58,552 bases of DNA, from contig JAZLAW010000009.1 in NCBI GenBank assembly GCA_045613385.1, positions 1-58,552 of the forward strand, given 5' to 3'. Position 1 is the stretch's first letter; each line of letters starts with the position of its first letter. Positions 43,093 to 50,975 of the stretch are shown here, piece after piece. The position numbers were made by a program, and so were the translations under genes. Origin of the DNA: SIG565 sp045613385 (lineage in GTDB: Bacteria > Bacillota > Clostridia > Oscillospirales > Acutalibacteraceae). The notes under the pieces were generated by a model, which saw only the letters and a list, made by a program, of their open reading frames with translations, searched no databases and was not told where the DNA came from.

Positions 43093-44138
43093 ATATTATA
43101 TTTTGTACTACCTTTTCAAGCGACTTTGCCGTGGCGAAAAAACCTATATCATTAGAATGGCAACCTTCTACTGTTCCGAAATCTTCATAGTCGGCAAATT
43201 CCTTTGTGCCATCCCAAAAATATACATTTTGGTCCCCTTTATTAACCGCGTTTTTATATGTGATATAAATAATACTGCGTCTTTCTTCTCTTGCCTTCAT
43301 AAAAGAAGTCGCACTCATAATGATTATCGGTAAATCAGGTTGCGCCGCGCGTACCGTTTTAAACAGATTTTCGTGAGTGTTTAAAAGGTGTTCTGGATTC
43401 GGCGCATTGTGATCATAGTCAAGCACTAATATTTTCATATCAAGCTGTGCGAGATAATCAGCCATTGTCTGTTCACCCTTGCAGTTGCCCGAAAATCCTA
43501 GATTTATGTAATCTATATCGAACCGCCTTGATAATATACTCGGATAAGCATTTCCCGGCCGCGAAGCGCATCCGCCCTGTGTAATTGAACTGCCGTAATA
43601 AACAATTTTACCCGACCTACTGTAAGGAGCCGCCGCTGAAACCCCCGGCATCCTTTTGAAGCCCTACGTACATTTCACGAACTTCGCTGTAAAGCGGAAG
43701 ATTAATCATAATTTCGCGTGTTTTCTTGTTTGGGAAGGTATAAACCGCTTCATAACCATCGGTGACTTCATAAGGAGGAATAAAGGTAGTTGTATACTTA
43801 TATTCTTTATCTTCCTTTACGTACATATCTAATCCTGCCGTACCTGTAAGTGGGAAATGCGGCATTTTGCACACCATTCCCATTTTAACCGAAATAGCTA
43901 CGTAGTCACTATCGGTTTTAAAGCGCACTCTGCCACCTGCGGTATAAGAGTGATTATAATGTACGCCAGCGCTCACTTGTTTTGCGACATCTTCCGGCAT
44001 CCTGTGAAACTTACCGTTTTCATAAAATACTCCGTATGTACTGAACGGCTCGTTTAAAACAGAGCGAAACACTATATCTTCTTTCTGAATGTTGGTATCG
44101 ACTTTAAAATTCTTATCAAATTCTTCTATTTTGCTCAT
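43091..44138 (-). pseudogene. SGNH hydrolase broken by a frameshift in a G run
   Basis: Two overlapping frames together make one SGNH hydrolase. The 5' part (44138-43617) encodes about 173 residues of the N-terminal beta-sandwich typical of this subfamily ('VYTFPNKKTREIMINLPLYS', 'VREMYVGL') and runs to a TAG. The 3' part (to 43091) encodes the catalytic domain: 'IVYYGSSITQGGCASRPGNA' with nucleophile Ser, 'LGFSGNCKGE', 'LDYDHNAPN' and 'EGCHSNDIGF' with His. The frames overlap around 43645, where the minus strand reads GCCGGGGGTTTC. Removing one G joins them in frame. It may be a true pseudogene, phase variation or a sequencing error. SD is weak; it follows yerC by 13 bases. Confidence 0.78.
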
Positions 44139-44151
44139 TGTCAACGATTAC

Positions 44152-44442
44152 TTATTTTGCCTTGTTTAATCTATCAATGGCATTTTTATATCCGCCGCTT
44201 CCATAGTTGAGACATCGGCTGATTCTGCCTATCGTAGCCGTGCTTACTTCTGCCTGTTCGGTAATCTTCTGATAACTCTGACCTTCCGACAGCAAAATAG
44301 CCGTGTCCAATCTTTGCGCCATATCCTGAATTTCCTTTATTGTGCAAAGGTCTTCAAAATATTCATAACACTCTTCTATTGTTTCGAGATTTAAAAAGGT
44401 TTGAAATAACCTGTCGATAGAATCTGAACGAAATCTTTGCAT
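44152..44442 (-). CDS. yerC: YerC/YecD-type TrpR-superfamily regulator
   Basis: 96 residues. 'LQTFLNLET'-type helices and the helix-turn-helix 'AQRLDTAILLSEGQSYQKIT' plus 'EVSTATIGRISRCLNYGSGG' are the YerC/YecD pattern of TrpR-like proteins. The ligand and regulon are unknown; in Firmicutes the gene is widely conserved. It probably shares a transcript with the broken SGNH gene downstream. Promoter 44473-44501. Confidence 0.92.
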   Translation of the reverse strand: MQRFRSDSIDRLFQTFLNLETIEECYEYFEDLCTIKEIQDMAQRLDTAILLSEGQSYQKITEQAEVSTATIGRISRCLNYGSGGYKNAIDRLNKAK

Positions 44443-44472
44443 AATTTTTCTCCTTTAATTTACTGCAATACT

Positions 44473-44501
44473 ATGATAACACATTACCGCATTAAAATCA
44501 A
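44473..44501 (-). promoter_or_regulatory. Promoter of yerC
   Basis: TTGATT (44501-44496), 17 bases, TATCAT (44478-44473) on the minus strand, 31 bases before the start. Confidence 0.6.
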
Positions 44502-44630
44502 GGGTGTCGAGCATTTTAAAAAAACCGTATTTCTTCTTGCGTTTTTTCTCTTTTGATATTACCGCCACCTTTTTGATATGATTAAGATTTTTTGACCTAT
44601 ATGTTTGAACCACTTACATATTATTTATAA

Positions 44631-44690
44631 TTCGTCGGCAACGCCGACACCGAAACTTCTTCACTATTCACTATTACGTATTACTTCCAA
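44631..44690. repeat. Intergenic repeat, left copy
   Basis: A perfect GC hairpin (GTCGGC-AAC-GCCGAC) followed by AACTTCTTCACTATT and an ATTAC-rich tract. A related element in the same orientation lies at 48022-48084. A degenerate inverted copy of the tract follows at 44708-44735. The gap 44443-44797 otherwise holds only the yerC promoter and a terminator. Confidence 0.55.
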
Positions 44691-44730
44691 AAATCCGAGT
44701 ATTTAAGAGAAAAGTGAAGAGGTAATAGTG

Positions 44731-44770
44731 AAAAAGTAAAAATCCCCGTACTATCGTACGAGGATTTTTG
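44731..44770 (-). terminator. Terminator of the nuclease/HEPN unit
   Basis: Stem AAAAATCC.CGTAC/GTACG.GGATTTTT with one mismatch; on the minus strand it runs into ACTTTTT. Confidence 0.78.
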
Positions 44771-44797
44771 GCTGTTCCGAACTATTTAGATGCCAAC

Positions 44798-44974
44798 TCA
44801 AAGTTGGTCTTTTGCAAAGTCGATAAGCCGTAAAAGCTCGTTTTGTTTTTCCTGCAGTTTTGATACTAACTCTAATTCTCTTTTGTTCTCCCTAAGAAAA
44901 GTATATAGAAGATAATACCTATACCAAAGTCCGTATAAAAACCAAATTTCTTTCTGTAGTTCTTCTGTGCTCAT
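44798..44974 (-). CDS. Small helical protein of the nuclease/HEPN unit
   Basis: 58 residues from the ATG at 44974 (AAAGGTGG site). 'MSTEELQKEIWFLYGLWYRY' continues into an aromatic-rich helix and a Glu/Lys/Leu heptad pattern ('ELELVSKLQEKQNELLRLI'), so a short coiled coil is likely. No known family. It lies 67 bases after the HEPN-motif gene with no terminator between, so it is probably the third gene of that operon. It could be a small partner or antidote, but this is only suggested by position. Confidence 0.6.
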   Translation of the reverse strand: MSTEELQKEIWFLYGLWYRYYLLYTFLRENKRELELVSKLQEKQNELLRLIDFAKDQL

Positions 44975-45041
44975 ATTATTGCCACCTTTCTTTTTTGGTA
45001 ACAACAATTATGCACATAAATTGTTATAAGTCCAGAGAAAA

Positions 45042-45773
45042 TCAATAATCATACCAACATAATTTGCTTTTTCGTGAATTTGTATTATTGGCAAAAGGTG
45101 ATTCTTTGTTTTTGTAACAATTATTTAAATAAGTGTTGCAACATTCTTCTGCTAAATCAAACATAAAACTAACAGGTATTATAAATTCAACCCTATGATA
45201 ATTTGATGTATAATTTGAAACCTTTATATAGTAAGGAATAGAATGAATTGGACTATCGCTTAGAGGCGTATAGGATTTGTTAGACATTTCATGTGAAATT
45301 TTATTTCTAACTTGATATAGTAAATTACCAAACAAATGCTTGTTTTTAAATCCGTTTATCTCTTTTTCGGATACATTATTAACTTTTAACTCGTCCAATA
45401 TTTTTTCACTAATTTGTTGTTCGACTGCATAATCGACATCATAAATTGTTTCAGTTAAAAAACAATTAATATAGTTGTGGTTTTCTAACCTGCTTTCTAC
45501 ATCGTAGAACAAGGTTACAGGATTAATTTTATTTAAAAAAGGCCATTTTGTTTGATGGTTTAGAACAAAATTACAAAATGTTTCTTTGTTGCCAATACCA
45601 TTGTATTTCGAGTACTCTTGTGCATACGAATCGATAATTGAAAACAAACATACCATTTTTAACTCATAAGATTTTATACTTGATATTTCGTCAAGCAAAT
45701 CTTTTAATCTTTTTTTATGTGCATTAATATCTTTTACTATCTGTTCTTGTATATTTATTCCTTCAGTTTCCAC
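45042..45773 (-). CDS. HEPN-motif protein coupled to the nuclease gene
   Basis: 243 residues, GTG start at 45773 supported by a GGGGG site 7 bases ahead. All-helical prediction. Residues 156-161 read RNKISH within 'LFGNLLYQVRNKISHEM', matching the Rx4-6H active-site motif of HEPN ribonucleases seen in toxin-antitoxin and defence systems. A conserved-looking acidic/aromatic start ('LKMVCLFSIIDSYAQEYSKY') is typical of uncharacterised HEPN-like proteins. The gene overlaps the nuclease gene by 19 bases, so both are made together. RNase activity is inference. Confidence 0.72.
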   Translation of the reverse strand: METEGINIQEQIVKDINAHKKRLKDLLDEISSIKSYELKMVCLFSIIDSYAQEYSKYNGIGNKETFCNFVLNHQTKWPFLNKINPVTLFYDVESRLENHNYINCFLTETIYDVDYAVEQQISEKILDELKVNNVSEKEINGFKNKHLFGNLLYQVRNKISHEMSNKSYTPLSDSPIHSIPYYIKVSNYTSNYHRVEFIIPVSFMFDLAEECCNTYLNNCYKNKESPFANNTNSRKSKLCWYDY

Positions 45774-47920
45774 TTGTAACCCCCTGCAGTTTTTTGTTTT
45801 CCGTTAATTACATTTCTTATATTTTTGGTGCATATTCCACAAATTTTTGAGGCGCTTTTTATTGAGGGAAATGTTTTTATTATATTTCCGGCTAAATCAA
45901 GTTGTATAACTTCTTTTGCCTCTGGTGTAGTTATTTCGGTTTTTTCAATTTTTTCAGGTATTTTATCGGCATCGAAATAACGCCACACATAACCACCAGA
46001 AGTTTTTTGTCTGCCATTTATTACAAAAGATATTGTCCCTTTTGAAGCACCAGTTTTTTGGCTTGCTTCTTCTTGTGAAATAAAATAATTTATGTAATTT
46101 CCATCAATATCATATTGGACTAATACTTTTGTTGGAATTTTAGGTTTCAGCGATTCCTTTTCTTTCGCTTCTTTTGCAAACGCAAGTTTTAGTTTTTCAT
46201 CTTCCCATGTATAGTTAAGATTTTCTTCGGGCAATTCGTTAATAAAAGGCTTAAGTTTTGTTGCAAGATTTTCTTTGGTGATTTTTTCATCATATTTCCA
46301 CTCAATAAGAGTTATACCGTTTTCTAAACAAAGCGCCCTTTTTCTTGCGTCTCTTTCTTGACGAATCTTGAACTTTTCTTCGCCACCAAAAAAATCGGTT
46401 GCATTATAATGTTGCTCACCTTGATATTCAAACGCTATTTTCAAAGAGGGAATATAAACATCTAAAGATTGTAGCCCTAACCATTTATCATGATATTGAT
46501 AAATAGCGTCGTTGAAATATTTAACAACAAGTGCGTACATTCTTTGTTCGGATTTCCATTTACCAAAATGTACGCCCCGAGCTATCGCTGCATTATATAT
46601 TTCTTTCTGTTTGTGAAGAATTTGTTTTTTGTATAATTTTTGATACTCTCTTTCAAAAAAATCAAATTCTTTTCTCGTAAAAGCCGCACCAAACCCATAT
46701 TTATACAAATTCTCATTAAGTATCATTTCTTTCCAAAAATTTAGAAAATTCTCGATTTTCCTTAACAACGATACATTGTCCAAATATGTAATTACGGCAT
46801 CATCAAAAACTAGGTTTTTTTGCCGCAAAGTAAAAAACAACAATTCAATATTTTCCGAGTCCTTCTTGTTAAAAACTGTATAATATTTTCCTGTTGATAG
46901 TCTTTTAAAGGACTCGGATTTGCATGCAATACTTATTGCAACATCACTTTTTATGTTAAACTGTTCTTCAAATATAAACTCAAAACAATCTTGCTTGCAC
47001 TCTTTAATTTTATCCAAACAATAAAATTCCTCTTCTTTTGCTTTTCCTATTAGTGTTTTATATAAGTTGTATAATTCTTTCAACGATAATAGCATCAGTG
47101 GATTTTTACTAAATTCACGCAACTTCACTTTATATTGGTACTCACCTGAATCTTGATTTTCTGCTAAAAATATTTTATAGAACCCCTTATTGGGAACACA
47201 AAAATCAATGTGTTTTTCTCTAAAATTCCAAAAGCAAATATTATTGGAATTGTTTTCGTTCGTTTCATACGCAACTAACGTTGAACTTTTAGAAAGCGTG
47301 TATACCGGTTTTACGTTTTTATAAGAAAATATTATTCTATCGTTTTCAGCAACTTCGATATGGTGCACCGGCGTATCTTTGCATTCGAAACGAAAGCTTT
47401 TAAAAAGAATTTTATTTAATTCATTTTTTTCATAAACATTTTTCCATCTTATATTTTCAAAAGAACCCTCTTTTTCAATGAAAAGTGCAGAAAAAGGATA
47501 ATATCTATCGCTAGGCACTCGTACACTCAAATCATTTTGCAGTTCTTTTTTCGTAAAAGTCTTCATTATAACAGTTGTAGCACCAACCCTATAAAAACCA
47601 CATTCTGTACTATACAAATGAAAAGATGCATTCAAAGCGCAATGAATTATATTGTCTTTTTCGCAAAAAACATCGATAGAACAGTTTTCTATGCCACAAG
47701 CATACATTTTTTCTTCTTTTTGAACAAAAAAACAGCAATTTGCCAATTGACCAATAATATTTTCGAACGGTAAGTAATAGGGGCTGTCCTTAATTCCATT
47801 TAAGAGTCTTTTTTTGTTATTGTTAATATAATTCTCAACAACCGATTCAAAACGAGGATCTTGTTTGTTAAAAACAACTCCTGCGTTCGCCTTAATATCG
47901 TTGATATCCATAACTTTCAA
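45755..47920 (-). CDS. Large protein with PD-(D/E)XK-like nuclease core and two NUMOD1-like repeats
   Basis: 721 residues from a TTG at 47920 (AGGTGG, 8-base spacing; ATG three codons later is the alternative). Residues 1-430 are an unrecognised mixed alpha/beta region. About 450-560 resemble a Vsr/DUF559-type PD-(D/E)XK fold: helix Glu458 ('KSEQRMYALV'), Asp487 in 'SLDVYIPSLKIAFEYQGEQH', Glu498-x-Gln500, then 'RDARKRALCLENGITLIEWK'. Residues 600-647 and 672-721 are two similar units ('VLVQYDIDGNYINYF', 'EEASQKTGASKGTISFVING', 'RQKTSGGYVWRYF'; 'VIQLDLAGNIIKTFPSIKSA', 'GKQKTAGGYKWK') matching NUMOD1 DNA-binding repeats of homing-type nucleases. First gene of the unit, with promoter 47941-47969. 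No GIY-YIG or LAGLIDADG domain is seen. Confidence 0.75.
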   Translation of the reverse strand: MKVMDINDIKANAGVVFNKQDPRFESVVENYINNNKKRLLNGIKDSPYYLPFENIIGQLANCCFFVQKEEKMYACGIENCSIDVFCEKDNIIHCALNASFHLYSTECGFYRVGATTVIMKTFTKKELQNDLSVRVPSDRYYPFSALFIEKEGSFENIRWKNVYEKNELNKILFKSFRFECKDTPVHHIEVAENDRIIFSYKNVKPVYTLSKSSTLVAYETNENNSNNICFWNFREKHIDFCVPNKGFYKIFLAENQDSGEYQYKVKLREFSKNPLMLLSLKELYNLYKTLIGKAKEEEFYCLDKIKECKQDCFEFIFEEQFNIKSDVAISIACKSESFKRLSTGKYYTVFNKKDSENIELLFFTLRQKNLVFDDAVITYLDNVSLLRKIENFLNFWKEMILNENLYKYGFGAAFTRKEFDFFEREYQKLYKKQILHKQKEIYNAAIARGVHFGKWKSEQRMYALVVKYFNDAIYQYHDKWLGLQSLDVYIPSLKIAFEYQGEQHYNATDFFGGEEKFKIRQERDARKRALCLENGITLIEWKYDEKITKENLATKLKPFINELPEENLNYTWEDEKLKLAFAKEAKEKESLKPKIPTKVLVQYDIDGNYINYFISQEEASQKTGASKGTISFVINGRQKTSGGYVWRYFDADKIPEKIEKTEITTPEAKEVIQLDLAGNIIKTFPSIKSASKICGICTKNIRNVINGKQKTAGGYKWKLKE

Positions 47921-47940
47921 TGTTCTCACCACCTGAATAA

Positions 47941-47969
47941 ATTATATCATATTAATCTCTATACAACAA
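47941..47969 (-). promoter_or_regulatory. Promoter of the nuclease/HEPN unit
   Basis: TTGTTG (47969-47964), 17 bases, TATAAT (47946-47941) on the minus strand, 20 bases before the start. Confidence 0.6.
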
Positions 47970-48021
47970 GGTTATTATTTGTTTCGGTCGTTCGAATCTA
48001 TCATGACAGAGATTTTAGTGA

Positions 48022-48084
48022 TATTTCGCCGTTGGCGGAGTGAACTTCTTCATTATTACTTCTTACTTATTACTTCAAAATCGG
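48022..48084. repeat. Intergenic repeat, right copy
   Basis: A CGCC-GTT-GGCG hairpin followed by AACTTCTTCATTATTACTTC and a second TTACTTATTACTTC tract. It resembles the element at 44631-44690 in order and direction. Confidence 0.55.
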
Positions 48085-48254
48085 GTGGATACTCTGCGTT
48101 CAGCATTTTTTCGAACACTGCGAGTGTTACCGAAAAAATTGCTGTACTCGAGACTTTGGCGGTCAACAACGCCTATCGCGGCGGTGTTGCCGCGTCGCCG
48201 AACATTTTTGCCTTTGGCAAAAATTGTTCTCATCTGAATACCTTCTCCCACACA
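48085..48254. other. Structured non-coding stretch beside tRNA-Tyr
   Basis: No credible gene. Several perfect small hairpins occur: AACACT/AGTGTT near 48113-48127, a GCGGC.. /GCCGC pair near 48179-48194 and ATTTTTGCC-TTT-GGCAAAAAT at 48205-48225. It may be a dispersed-repeat remnant or a small RNA. Together with 48022-48084 it fills the gap between the nuclease unit and the tRNA. Confidence 0.4.
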
Positions 48255-48283
48255 AAACAAAAACCACCCTATTGGGTGGTTTC
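48255..48283 (-). terminator. Terminator of tRNA-Tyr
   Basis: Stem AAACCACCC/GGGTGGTTT with a four-base loop, then TTGTTTTG on the minus strand. Confidence 0.82.
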
Positions 48284-48288
48284 TGTTT

Positions 48289-48373
48289 TGGTGGGAGAAG
48301 GTGGATTCGAACCACCGAAGCTGAAAGCAACAGATTTACAGTCTGCCCCCTTTGGCCGCTCGGGAATTCTCCC
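48289..48373 (-). tRNA. tRNA-Tyr (anticodon GTA)
   Basis: 85 bases including an encoded CCA. Acceptor GGGAGAA pairs with TTCTCCC; anticodon stem CAGA/TCTG with loop CTGTAAA (anticodon GTA); long variable arm typical of class II tRNAs; T arm with GGTTCGAATCC. Consensus promoter upstream, terminator downstream. Confidence 0.97.
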
Positions 48374-48396
48374 ATATTCTTTTTTGCGCGAATGTT

Positions 48397-48425
48397 ATTA
48401 TAGCACACAACATATACTCTGTCAA
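48397..48425 (-). promoter_or_regulatory. Promoter of tRNA-Tyr
   Basis: TTGACA (48425-48420), 17 bases, TATAAT (48402-48397) on the minus strand: perfect consensus, 24 bases before the tRNA. Confidence 0.82.
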
Positions 48426-48526
48426 GCAAAATTTAGGACTTTGGGGATTTTTTTGTTTAACTTTTACTTTGCTTTTGTTTCTTTTGTTTTTTTATTGATA
48501 GTTCAAGCTTTTTTATTGATTTTTCC

Positions 48527-48555
48527 TTGTCAAATACATCCTACCATTATATAAT
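48527..48555 (+). promoter_or_regulatory. Promoter of the gene at 48587
   Basis: TTGTCA (48527-48532), 17 bases, TATAAT (48550-48555), 31 bases before the ATG. Confidence 0.7.
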
Positions 48556-48586
48556 GTGGTTATAATAATATCTAAGGGGGGTTTTT

Positions 48587-50524
48587 ATGAAAAACTATTC
48601 TGTTATGCCGCTTTTTATGGACCACGTTGATGAAATCGTTGAAGACATAAAGATGCAATACGAAAAAGGTATTGCGGTATGTCCTGTGTTCTGTGTCAAG
48701 GTGCATCCCGAAGGCATACCCGTAATTGACAAAGCCACCGAGATTTGCGAAAAGTTTAATGTTTACAAAAAGAAGTTGGCTGAAAAAGGTTTGCCTGCAG
48801 GTTTTCTTGTGCAATCAACTCTTGGCCACGGTTATCCTTTGGAAAATCCTATGTCCTTCACCCCTTTTACTTCTGTAGATGATGGAGCTACGGGTTATAT
48901 GTACTGTCCGCTTGACCCCGAATACCGCGCATATATTAAAGATGTTTTCAAAAAATTGGCTTCCTGCCATCCCGATGTTATTATGACAGATGACGACGTA
49001 CGAGTACTTAGTTGGCGTTTGGGCCACGGCGGTTGCGCGTGTGAGCGACATATGGCTGACTTTAATAAACGTGCGGGAACAAATATGACAAGACGAGAGT
49101 TGTTTGACTATATTATGTCGCACCCAATAGATGATGAAATCACACTTAAGTGGATGGATTCTCAAAGGAACGGTGTTGTGGGTGCCGTTAAGGCAATGCG
49201 CGAAGGTATTGATGCAATCGACCCCACAATTCAGGGTATTCTTTGTAATACCGGCGGAGATATTTGTGAGTTTGCAAAGGACTTGGCTCCGATTTTGGCA
49301 GGCAAAGGTAACCCGACAATAGTTCGTATTGGCGGCGGCGCTTATGCTCCGGCCAGCACAAACTGTTTTAGCGGTAGTTTAAGCCGTGTAAAATGCAACT
49401 TAAAGACCCTTGAAAATCATGTTGATTTACTCCTTGCCGAAGGCGACACCCTTCCCTTTAACCGCTACGGCAGAAACAAATCATTCTATCATTCTCAAAT
49501 GACTATGTTCACCTTGCACGGTTGCAAGGGCTCTAAAATATGGATTACATATCTTCCAACCTATGAACCCGAAAGTGATAGGATTTTCAGAGAAGTTTTA
49601 GGCGATAATATGCCTTTCTATAACGAGCTTATCCGCATAGCCCCCGAAATTGAGTGGGTTGGCTGTAACTGTCCGTTTGAGCTCTCCGACGTTTTCGACT
49701 TCCATGATTACCCCAACACAAGCAAATCCTGGATGTTCTCGATGAAGGTACTTGAGCGTTTAGGTCTTCCTGTATATTTCTCCAATGTAGCAGGTAAGGC
49801 ATCCTTCTTAAGCGGTAAATGTACAAAAGTATGGAGCGATAAGTTCTTAAACGAATTATTTGAAGCGGGTAGTGTGTTTATTTCCAGCGACTGCTTAGAG
49901 CCACTTACCGAACGCGGCTTTACCGATAAAATCGGTGTAACCTGCCGCGAATGGACGGGCGGTACAATTTCGGGCGAAATGTACGGTAAAAAGAATATGC
50001 GCAAACAGATAAAACAAAAAGAGTTAATTCCCGTAAACGATAAAGTTTATGCCGACTCTTATTCTTATCGTTTAGAAAACGACAAAGATATTTTACCGCT
50101 ATTCCCCGCCGTTTCAGTTCTCCCCCGTGAAAACGGCAAAAAAACTGTTGTTTTCGCAGGCACACCCGACACCGAGTTTAACTATGCCGAGGCATTTTCT
50201 TTCCTTTGTAAAACCCGTAAAGACCAATTAATCGCGTTACTTAAAGATACCGGCGCTCTCCCGGTTTACTATACCGAAGACGCAGAAATCTTCTTAAATG
50301 CAGGTTATATGGGCAAAGACAAAATGGTTCTCGCGCCATTTAACTTGGGTTGGGATGTACTCGAAGACTTCCCAATTTACTGCGAACACGATATTAAGCG
50401 AATAGAAAAAATTAACCCCGACGGAACATACAGCGATGTTGAATTCACCAAAGATGGAGAAAATTATGTAATCAAACAATCTCTCGGCTCAATGATTCCA
50501 CAGGTTTTCATACTTCATATATAA
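48587..50524 (+). CDS. Unassigned cytoplasmic TIM-barrel-like protein, probably a glycoside hydrolase relative
   Basis: 645 residues, SD AAGGGGG. No signal peptide. The first 400 residues look like a (beta/alpha)8 barrel ('GIAVCPVFCVKVHPEGIPVI', 'PDVIMTDDDVRVLSWRLGHG', 'GAVKAMREGIDAIDPTIQGI', 'TIVRIGGGAYAPAS', 'GCKGSKIWITYLPTYEPE'). The Asp cluster TDDDVR and a later Glu near 'IAPEIEWVGC' are candidate acids. The C-terminal 200 residues resemble the beta domains of GH42-like enzymes ('VFAGTPDTEFNYAEAFSFLC'). I do not recognise a named family. It stands alone with its own promoter and terminator. Confidence 0.62.
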   Translation: MKNYSVMPLFMDHVDEIVEDIKMQYEKGIAVCPVFCVKVHPEGIPVIDKATEICEKFNVYKKKLAEKGLPAGFLVQSTLGHGYPLENPMSFTPFTSVDDGATGYMYCPLDPEYRAYIKDVFKKLASCHPDVIMTDDDVRVLSWRLGHGGCACERHMADFNKRAGTNMTRRELFDYIMSHPIDDEITLKWMDSQRNGVVGAVKAMREGIDAIDPTIQGILCNTGGDICEFAKDLAPILAGKGNPTIVRIGGGAYAPASTNCFSGSLSRVKCNLKTLENHVDLLLAEGDTLPFNRYGRNKSFYHSQMTMFTLHGCKGSKIWITYLPTYEPESDRIFREVLGDNMPFYNELIRIAPEIEWVGCNCPFELSDVFDFHDYPNTSKSWMFSMKVLERLGLPVYFSNVAGKASFLSGKCTKVWSDKFLNELFEAGSVFISSDCLEPLTERGFTDKIGVTCREWTGGTISGEMYGKKNMRKQIKQKELIPVNDKVYADSYSYRLENDKDILPLFPAVSVLPRENGKKTVVFAGTPDTEFNYAEAFSFLCKTRKDQLIALLKDTGALPVYYTEDAEIFLNAGYMGKDKMVLAPFNLGWDVLEDFPIYCEHDIKRIEKINPDGTYSDVEFTKDGENYVIKQSLGSMIPQVFILHI

Positions 50525-50542
50525 TATAAAAAGACACCCACA

Positions 50543-50580
50543 AGGGAGACATTTCGTAAGGAAGTTGTCTCTCTTTTTTA
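50543..50580 (+). terminator. Terminator of the gene at 48587
   Basis: Nine-pair stem AGGGAGACA/TGTCTCTCT (one wobble) followed by six T. Confidence 0.72.
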
Positions 50581-50593
50581 TTGCTTTTAGTAT

Positions 50594-50629
50594 AATAAAA
50601 ATGACACTTTCAAGTTTTGAAAGTGTCAT
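50594..50629 (-). terminator. Terminator of the small gene pair 50726-51239
   Basis: Perfect 13-base-pair stem ATGACACTTTCAA/TTGAAAGTGTCAT with GTT loop, followed on the minus strand by TTTTTATTATAC. Confidence 0.75.
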
Positions 50630-50725
50630 AGTGGGTTACACACATTTAATAACGACCATCTCGGGAATCGAAAGTTTTGTTACTGTTATGAGACGGGTAT
50701 GCTCAGTATTTTATAAAATGTACAA

Positions 50726-50974
50726 TTATTTATCAAATTTAGCTTTGATTTGTTCGTTAATTCTTGCGTCCATTTTAGGAATAAGTTTTAAGTCTTCTTC
50801 TTTTACACTTATTTCTGCAATGTCGTCCTTTTCGCCATACTGTGGGAAATTGACAAGCCAGGTTTCGTTTGAATTATCTTCAAGGCAAATCCAACCCTGC
50901 ATCCCTTTATGAACGCCATCTTTAGCATATTTATCTTTTTCAACTATTACTTCTACACAATCCATCATTTTCAT
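50726..50974 (-). CDS. Small acidic protein of unknown function
   Basis: 82 residues. 'DCVEVIVEKDKYAKDGVHKG' and 'WLVNFPQYGEKDDIAEISVK' suggest a small beta barrel of SH3 type, with a charged C-terminal helix. No Cys pair or membrane segment. It lies one base after the stop of the gene at 50976 and shares its transcript. Similar proteins occur alone or beside short accessory genes in Clostridia (recollection). An immunity-like role is possible but unsupported. Confidence 0.65.
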   Translation of the reverse strand: MKMMDCVEVIVEKDKYAKDGVHKGMQGWICLEDNSNETWLVNFPQYGEKDDIAEISVKEEDLKLIPKMDARINEQIKAKFDK

Positions 50975-50975
50975 A

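Noticed and set aside
45003..45025. AACAATT/AATTGTT inverted repeat before the 58-residue gene
   Set aside because: A 9-base loop, no T run and no promoter elements; could be chance in AT-rich DNA.
48075..48429. Short open frames on both strands around tRNA-Tyr
   Set aside because: They overlap the tRNA, its promoter or hairpins, and lack SD sites.
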